DNA of 64,000 nt, taken from assembly GCA_033239005.1 (NCBI GenBank), contig BSQZ01000072.1, positions 1,288,501-1,352,500 of the forward strand. The letters are read 5' to 3'. This DNA is from Lamellibrachia satsuma (lineage: Eukaryota > Annelida > Polychaeta > Sabellida > Siboglinidae). Below are positions 56,791 to 64,000 of the stretch, piece after piece. How positions within the stretch are numbered: position 1 is the stretch's first letter; every line of letters starts with the position of its first letter. The notes under the pieces are model-generated. The model was not told the origin of the DNA, made no database searches, and was given only the letters and a program-made list of their open reading frames with translations. The translations under genes were made by a program, and so were the position numbers.

Positions 56791-58320
56791 CTCCAGTACA
56801 CAGTTAGAATACGTAGTTACTGCATTCCCAGCACACAACTACAATACATAGTCAATACACCCTCAGTACACATCTAGAATACATAGTCACTACACCCTCA
56901 GTACACATCTAGAATACATAGTCACTACACCCTCAGTACACAACTAGAATACATAGTCACTACACCCTCAGTACACATCTAGAATACATAGTCACTACAC
57001 CCTCAGTACACAACTAGAATACATAGTCACTACACCCTCAGTACACATCTAGAATACATAGTCACTACACCCTCAGTACACATCTAGAATACATAGTCAC
57101 TACACCCTCAGTACACAACTAGAATACATAGTCACTACACCCTCAGTACACATCTAGAATACATAGTCACTACACCCTCAGTACACAACTAGAATACATA
57201 GTCACTACACACTCAGTACAGATCTAGAATACATAGTAACTACACCCTCAGTACACAACTAGAATACATAGTCACTACACCCTCAGTACACAACTAGAAT
57301 ACATAGTCACTACACCCTCAGTACACATCTAGAATACATAGTCACTACACCCTCAGTACACATCTAGAATACATAGTCACTACACCCTCAGTACACATCT
57401 AGAATACATAGTCACTACACCCTCAGTACACAACTAGAATACATAGTCACTACACCCTCAGTACACAACTAGAATACATAGTCACTACACCCTCAGTACA
57501 CATCTAGAATACAAAGTCACTACACCCTCAGTACACATCTAGAATACATAGTCACTACACCCCCAGTACACAGTTAGAATACATAGTCACTACACCCTCA
57601 GTACACAGCTAGAATACAAAATAGTCACTGTATCCCCATTACACAGCTAGAGTACATAGTCACTACAACCAGCGATCACAATCAGAATACATAGTTACAG
57701 CATTCCCAGTACACAGGTAGAATAGACATTCACTGTATCCCCACTACTCAGCTAAAATACATAGTCACTGCACCCCCAGTACACATCTAGAATACATAGT
57801 CACTAGTCACTTTTGTACGTAGCTAAAATACATAGTCACTACAACTCCAGTACACAGTTAGAATACATAGTTACTGAATACATTGCCACTACACCCTCAG
57901 TACACATCTAGAATACATAGTCACTACACCCTCTGTACATAACTAGAATACAAAATAGTCACTGTATCCCCAGTACACAGCTATAATACATAGTTGCTAT
58001 AACTCCAGTACACAGTAAACATACTCACTGCACTCCCAGCACACAGCTAGTATGCATTATCATTGAACCATCGGTACACATCTAGAATACATAGTCACTA
58101 CACTCTCAGTATAAAACTAGAACACAAAAGAGTCGTTGTTTCCCCAGTGCATAGCTATATTACATAGTCACTACCACCCAAGTACACAGTTAGAATACGT
58201 AGTTACTGCACTCCCAGCACACAGCTACAATACATGGTCACTGCAACCTCAGTACACATCTAGAATGCACAGTCACTACACCCTCAGCACATAGCTAGAA
58301 TACAAAATAATCTGTATTTG
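56791..58320 (+). repeat. 35-bp satellite, homogeneous forward array
   Basis: 56860-57600 holds about 21 nearly identical 35-bp monomers (AGAATACATAGTCACTACAC + CCTCAGTACACAT/ACT), alternating between ACATCT and ACAACT variants irregularly. Diverged monomers follow. This is the most homogeneous stretch of the family in the window and lacks the 70-bp dimer organisation. Confidence 0.95.
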
Positions 58321-58445
58321 GAGATGCAGTGACTATTTTGTATTCTAGCTGTGTACTGAGAGTGTTGTGACGATGTATTCTAGATGTGTACTGAGGGTGC
58401 AATGACCATGTATTCTAGCTGTGTGCTGGGAGTGCAGTATGTATT
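58321..58445 (-). repeat. 35-bp satellite, short reverse-orientation tail
   Basis: Three or four monomers on the opposite strand (ATTCTAGATGTGTACTGAGG), the same orientation switch as at 12086 and 33961. Confidence 0.88.
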
Positions 58446-60078
58446 CTGTATCCTGGATAACATTTTAGTGGTGTTAGTTGGAAAGAGCATGGTAGAAAAC
58501 CCTATCCTAGACACAAACATTTCCCTTCTGGCATAAGTGATTCAGAATTTATAATAATTAATCAACGGGTTGCAGCCATCTTGGACGCCATCTTGGATTC
58601 TGCTCAAGGCGGATTCATGGGGATTTTTAATATGTTACCCAAGACAGTTTCAGGGATTTGTAGTGCAAAAATCAGTAGTTTACCGATATGAGACACATCT
58701 GCTCCGACGACATTTTCCCCAGCAAATGTGTGAAACGTTCACGCATTACTACAAACTTCACGGAGTACTTCTTCTGGTTGCCGCAGTTTCCATTTTTTCT
58801 CGGGGAGAACCTACACGTGGGAAGGCAGTATTAGTTTAGCCAGTTTTTATTATTTTTGATATCTAGGGCACAATCATATTCATAAATCTAAATTGTTTTA
58901 CTCACATAAACTATGATTATTAGTATAACATTTTACACCAAGATTATATATTTAGTATGCATAGATTATATACTATAGACTATACATATCGTTGATTCAA
59001 ATGGGGTTGACAGACTGGTTCAACTAACACTTGGTGTGGGGTAAGTTGAGTCACAGTGTAGTGTAAGATGGATAAATGCTTTATTTGTACAATTTAGGTA
59101 TTATACTAACATTTCATAACAACTCAACCAAGACATCTACCCAATGGTTACAACATATCGCTGACAAGTCCACCCCCTTCATTGATAAGTCGACACATTT
59201 AATTAATGTAGACGTATAGCCCAATCGCAGCCAGTGTAACTAACTGCTAATATGCTGCCAATGTCACAATTTGTTCGGAAAATTGAATTCCTTGACGTAT
59301 TTAGGGTTAAAAAAACACTCGTCTTCATTCATTCACCGCTACTCAACTAACCCTCTCTTGGTCCTTGGGTGGCTCAACTAGCCCCGTTTCAACAATTAAG
59401 TTTTTTTTATTCATTTCTCATTAATGCGCAAAGTGATGTAAATAATAGTATTCCCTGTGCATAGCTAAACCATTTGTAAGTGCATAGGCAACACAGTCTG
59501 TTCACATGCGTTGCTAGTTTACATACCAGCAGACATTAATCACAATTATCAAAAGTTTCGAAAAACATACTTTCAACTCACATTTTCTGACCGTTGTGAC
59601 AAATGGCATTCATTATACGCCAATTGTGTTCTAATAACATGTTAAATCACTGGGTGCGACCATGTAACTGTCGCTACTGTAGTTTTCTGGGAAACACGGA
59701 TGGCGCAACTCACCCAGTGGCTTAACAAACACTAGGCATGTCAGATTTTTTTTACCCCACGTGTGAGTACCCTTTAATAAGTTCAGAAACGCAAACCTTT
59801 TGAGTCTAGCTGAATTATATGGGAAGATATTAATATGAAAAGTCGCCACCGTCAAGACAAGTGTCTGCCAATTTTACGCTAATTTCCAAAATGCATAGTC
59901 TCACTACAAAGATCACTCTTTGTGAAATACAGAAATGCAAACGTGTTGATTCTATCACAATTATGAGTGGATAATTTCATATTTCATATCTCGTTACTCC
60001 CTCCTTGTGTTGCTGACGTTCAAGCCAGGCCACTGTTCCTAATTCACCTTCTAACCCGAGTTTTTCTAAAACCATTCC
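58446..60078. other. No gene recognised
   Basis: Single-copy-looking AT-rich DNA. 58570-58600 has a doubled GCCATCTTGGA motif. Phrases such as GGGGTAAGTTGAGTCAC near 59039, GGCTCAACTAGCCCC near 59371 and GCGCAACTCACCCAGTGGC near 59703 resemble one another on opposite strands and may be decayed DNA-transposon ends. Open frames (89 and 74 codons) have no recognisable similarity. Confidence 0.4.
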
Positions 60079-60145
60079 ACTGCTGATATCCATTGCTGAT
60101 ATCCATTGCTGATATCCACTGCTGATATCCATTGCTGATATTCAT
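60079..60145. repeat. 13-bp tandem repeat, five copies
   Basis: GCTGATATCCATT units, one with CACT, the last diverged to GCTGATATTCATG. Confidence 0.92.
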
Positions 60146-60780
60146 GACAATAATAAATGATCGACTTGAATATCGAATATGTCTCTACTATATACCTGAC
60201 ATATATTTGAAATGTCTATACAAATTTGAAATGTCTGCACAAACATATTTTGGTTGTGGTACATATGTGAGGTGTGACAACCCAGGTTTGTAGGACCATT
60301 TGTATCATATTCAATCATAACAGTTCTATGTTGGCTGTGGTACCTGTTCACACTGTTGTGAAACTATCTATAAAGCAAAACACTTAACACACGCATTACA
60401 ACTGCCACCTCATATGTACAACAGGGATCAAAAAAAAGGTTTGGAGATAAGAACATTTGTACGTGATAGTAAGTCTAACTAAGTACGAATTGTTGTGTAC
60501 TTGCCTGTAATGCTACGTATACTTTTATGCCTGATTTGATTAGCTTTTGAATAATATATGCATGTTGGCAATTTCAGTCGTTTTATAATGGTAAAATGAC
60601 ATTTAAAAAATGACTTTTTCAACGAGGACGAGGAGAAAATGTTCTCCAAATGGCTCATATTACATTACGCGTTGGAAATATGGTCCATTGATACTATGGT
60701 TATGATAGATCATATTACTCAAGATGGTCCTAGACACACCAGAGTCATAGCCTAAACCAATTGAATAGTCATTACTGAAC
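60146..60780. other. No gene recognised
   Basis: AT-rich. A 69-codon reverse frame at 60142-60351 is not supported. Confidence 0.45.
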
Positions 60781-61046
<266 letters not shown>

Positions 61047-61394
61047 TACCCAACATGGACACAAACACATACACACACGCATATGCACCCATACATATTC
61101 CGTGGAGTGCATGTGGCTCATATTACTCGGAATCCAGTTTTCTTTTTTTGACTCCAGGTGGGAATGTACACTACATGCTTATAAAATCGCCTATGACACA
61201 GGCTGACAGAATAATGAACACATCGGAAAACGCAATTTATTTGTATGTAGATTACACGTCAATGTTCTACATGCATTCACCCAACATGCGGGAATCAGAA
61301 GAAATGTTGTTAGATGTTATTCACATGCATATTTCTAAATTGTGTTGTCTTACCATTGCAAATAGTGTCTCCGTGGTCTGCCACTCCTTATGAA
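61047..61394. other. No gene supported
   Basis: The 181-codon frame from 60848 runs out of the AC repeat into this stretch; its non-repeat part has no family resemblance and no second copy to test it. Confidence 0.4.
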
Positions 61395-61640
61395 AGTATA
61401 GCATGGAATTACACGGTATACCATGGTATTTCGTTAAATTACATGGTATTGCATGGCAAACCAATACATTACATGGTAAACTGTGGTATACCATAGTTTA
61501 CCTGATTAAAAACACCATGGTATTTTACCATGGTTTCCATGGTATTTTACCATGGTTTCCATGGTATTTTATCATGGTTTACCATGATTTACCTGTTTCA
61601 AAACACTATGGGCATTTACCATGGTATATTTTCATAAGGG
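61395..61640. repeat. TACCATGGTA-palindrome block, third location
   Basis: Dense ACCATGGTATTTTACCATGG motifs ending TATATTTTCATAAGGGA, as at 13840-14030 and 39870-39990, but outside the duplicated units. Confidence 0.85.
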
Positions 61641-61872
61641 ACACTCCTTAACTCAGCAAGTAATACCCAGATGACAACATATGGTGTACCATTTCTAAAT
61701 TATGGAAGTGGCCCATATTACCAGTATGCTCATATTACTTAACCATCGCATATACATGGGCTTCCGCGGGGGGGGCAAGGGGAATACTTGCCCCTCGATC
61801 TGGATTTTTTTCGGACATATATTTGTGAGCTCAAAGTATATATTATCTTTCCATCTTCCATTTCCATTTACC

Positions 61873-61875
<3 letters not shown>
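61641..61875. other. No gene recognised
   Basis: Short spacer with a G-run near 61770. Confidence 0.45.
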
Positions 61876-61903
<28 letters not shown>

Positions 61904-62041
61904 TGTATGTATGTATGTATGTATGTATATTTGTATGTATGTATGTATGTATGTATGTATGTATGTATGTATGTATGTATGTATGTATGTATATTTGTAT
62001 GTATGTATGTATGTATGTATGTATGTATGTATGTATGTATG

Positions 62042-62100
<59 letters not shown>
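61876..62100. repeat. (GTAT)n then (TA)n microsatellite
   Basis: About 170 bases of GTAT with two TATTTG interruptions about 64 bases apart, then about 52 bases of TA. The 164- and 166-codon frames on the two strands are repeat translations. Confidence 0.98.
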
Positions 62101-62103
<3 letters not shown>

Positions 62104-63229
62104 AGATCAACAATAACCACGCACTGGGCATTTGCAAAGCACCCTCTCATTTGTTTGGTCGTGACTGATGACACCCATGCTGCTCTCACTAAACCACTTT
62201 AGTATGGTAAGAATGTAACCCATTGTTGTTTCTAGCCTTTATGTTTGGAAAACATGTGATACTAATGTATTTAACGTCATATAAAGTTGATACATAGTTA
62301 AATGTTCCTTATTTGAAGTGACTCAAGACTGATCTATGAATTAAATATCTGGCAGCATTGCTCCACACTTGGTAAATTTGAAATGGGAGTTTTGATTGTG
62401 ATACTTTCCAGACGTGTGACATGTTGTTTCAATGATGTTAAGTGAAAACGGTAGTTAGGTATCGTTTAAAAAATAAATAATGAGTTTATGTAAGTCGAAC
62501 ATAAGTATCATGTAAATGGGCGTCACCCTTACGACCAACCACATGTCTTGAATTTCCAAAAGACGGTAACAATACTCGTGTTCAATATGACAAATCACAA
62601 TAAGGTCATTATGTGAACAGTTGAGCAGTGGTTTGCAACACAAAGCATGACATATGATGATTGTGATCCGCAACCAGTGATATATGTTGTGGTCGTACTG
62701 ATGACGCTGCACAGTTATCGTGTCTGTCAAGTATTGAAACTACAGGTCGAACTGTAAGACAGAAAGTCATGCAGAAGTCAGGTGTAAATCCTTTTAATTC
62801 AGTATGATAAATTGACAAAAACATTATTATAAGGCCTCCTAGACTCAGACCCCCAAATACTTCAATACACCGCATTATAAAATCGCACACCTGGCTTCGG
62901 ATAGCTGCATCTGTCGATACAAATGAACGACCAGCTCCCAAATGGAGCGTGTGTCCAGTGGTGCACATGTAACTAACTAATGCGGTGATCCCGTCCATCG
63001 TTGCGCCGGAGTGTGCAGTATCAGCGTTCGGTGTCCATCAATTTAGCGCATAATTGCATAATTTCATAAAGTATGAAATTAAACAATTTACTGGCTTACT
63101 AGTGATAAATCTTTGATATACATAATAAATAAATAAAAGAGATCCAAGGGTTTGAGCCTTGTCGTATGCCAATGGTTATTGATAAGTTGTTTGACTTGTG
63201 TTATCTATTTTTTATTAGAATATAGTTTC
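62101..63229. other. No gene recognised; one weak reverse open frame
   Basis: A 129-codon frame at 62609-62998 on the minus strand has mixed composition and no low-complexity bias. One hydrophobic stretch, GGLSLGGLIIMFLSI, could span a membrane. I recognise no family, and a chance frame is as likely. Confidence 0.3.
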
Positions 63230-63495
63230 TATTAGAATTCAATGATCAATAGTATCAACGGCTTTAGAAAAATCAAGATACACCCTATAAATATTTATTG
63301 ATACTTCATTATTTATTAATACTTCATTATTATCCATCATTTGGATTGTAACTATATCTGTTAATTTCAGTGCAGCATATTCAGATTAATGCTTATGTTG
63401 AAATCTTACTGACTGTGACAAAAGTTTAGAATTTCTTGGATACAATGAGAATTGATCAACTATTATAAGTACTTTTGAAATAGCAGGTAGAAGAG
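63230..63495 (-). pseudogene. Decayed LINE reverse-transcriptase fragment
   Basis: One minus-strand frame, with two stops, reads LLPAISKVLIIVDQFSLYPR, then SVRFQHKH*SEYAALKLTD, then YRVYLDFSKAVDTIDH*ILI. This is the N-terminal reverse-transcriptase pattern of Jockey/CR1-like LINEs (LPxISK, GFRxxHSTxxA, DLSKAFDTIDH). It is a different subfamily from the others in the window. Confidence 0.85.
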
Positions 63496-64000
63496 CGTGT
63501 GGGCTTATAAATATTTGAATATTGTTGGTTCACCTTTTTTTATATTGGAGTCAGAGTTGGAGTCAATTACATTATATCAATTCCAATTACACTCAAATTA
63601 TGCATACCAATTCCAAATTACAAAATTCCAATTATCAATCCCATATCGTAATTACCGTATGTGAACAGAGCAACTTTAAAAATACTAAACGCCAAAATAT
63701 ATCATCTAGTTTAGAACAACTTTATTAAAATAATTACCTTTAAAAACACCAATTCAAATTCTGGAATTGACGTTTCAATTTCAATGCAATTGACCAAAAA
63801 TCTGATTGGAATTGACTTAGCAATATCATCAATGTTTAACTGCAGAGTAGACAGCGTAAGAATCTTGGAAAAGAATGCCATACCATATTTAGAATTTGTG
63901 GTGAAACTATTTTTCCAGATATGAGTTTAATGGCAACTACCCTTCTGGCGAGCAGGCAACAGGGACACCTGTCTGGTCGATGTGGGGGCCTCCGCACAGG
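63496..64000. other. No gene recognised
   Basis: AT-rich with scattered CAATTCCAATTA motifs near 63565-63650 and 63740-63820 in both orientations. Nothing coding is supported. Confidence 0.45.

Noticed and set aside
56860..57600. CRISPR-like regular 35-bp direct repeats
   Set aside because: Monomers are adjacent with no unique spacers, and the context is eukaryotic; this is a satellite.
61702..62202. 166- and 164-codon frames near the right end
   Set aside because: Produced by (GTAT)n and (TA)n repeats.
62609..62998. 129-codon reverse frame as a gene
   Set aside because: No recognisable domain, no splice or start context, no paralogue in the window; left only as a weak note.

Overview
The window looks like nuclear DNA from an invertebrate animal; the species cannot be named from sequence alone. 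Evidence: one spliced gene in 64 kb, very AT-rich repeat-laden flanks, CR1/L2-like LINEs, a tRNA-derived SINE, TTAGGG-like interstitial tracts, long (TA)n, (AC)n and (GTAT)n microsatellites and many minisatellites. There are no operons and no recognisable rRNA or functional tRNA gene.

The dominant structure is a tandem segmental duplication with a period of about 24-26 kb. Unit 1 spans 1-23675, unit 2 spans 23676-50025, and unit 3 starts at 50026 but is cut off near 55003. Each full unit runs in the same order: a 30-bp minisatellite, a 43-bp minisatellite, a conserved block with a possible splice donor, foldback elements with long inverted arms and GAT-rich ends, a large 35-bp satellite that reverses orientation, a 62-bp minisatellite, a TACCATGGTA-palindrome block, (TA)n, LINE and SINE debris, then a MIO-type aromatic amino acid ammonia-lyase gene close to the unit's 3' end. 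Because position 1 corresponds to DNA just downstream of that gene, another copy probably lies left of the window.

The only convincing cellular genes are the two lyase copies. The unit 1 copy (20956-23350) is intact: exon 1, a 475-bp intron with GT/AG ends, and a short exon 2, giving 639 residues with the ASG triad of the MIO cofactor and the expected PAL active-site residues. It resembles phenylalanine ammonia-lyases of plants, fungi and bacteria rather than the histidine ammonia-lyase usual in animals, and has Val in place of the substrate-selectivity Phe or His. The unit 2 copy (47217-49711) carries a stop at codon 15, a 7-codon deletion, loss of the substrate-carboxylate Arg and a destroyed splice donor, so it is most likely a pseudogene.

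The two full units differ by datable events: a LINE inserted only in unit 1 (empty site in unit 2), a 60-bp minisatellite insertion and a 1.3-kb segment only in unit 2, an internal 3-kb satellite duplication in unit 2, and very different minisatellite copy numbers. After 55003 the order breaks down: a LINE 5' fragment, a CGG tract, inverted pieces of the unit, a homogeneous 35-bp array, and then mostly unrecognised DNA from 58451 to the end with microsatellites and a decayed LINE.
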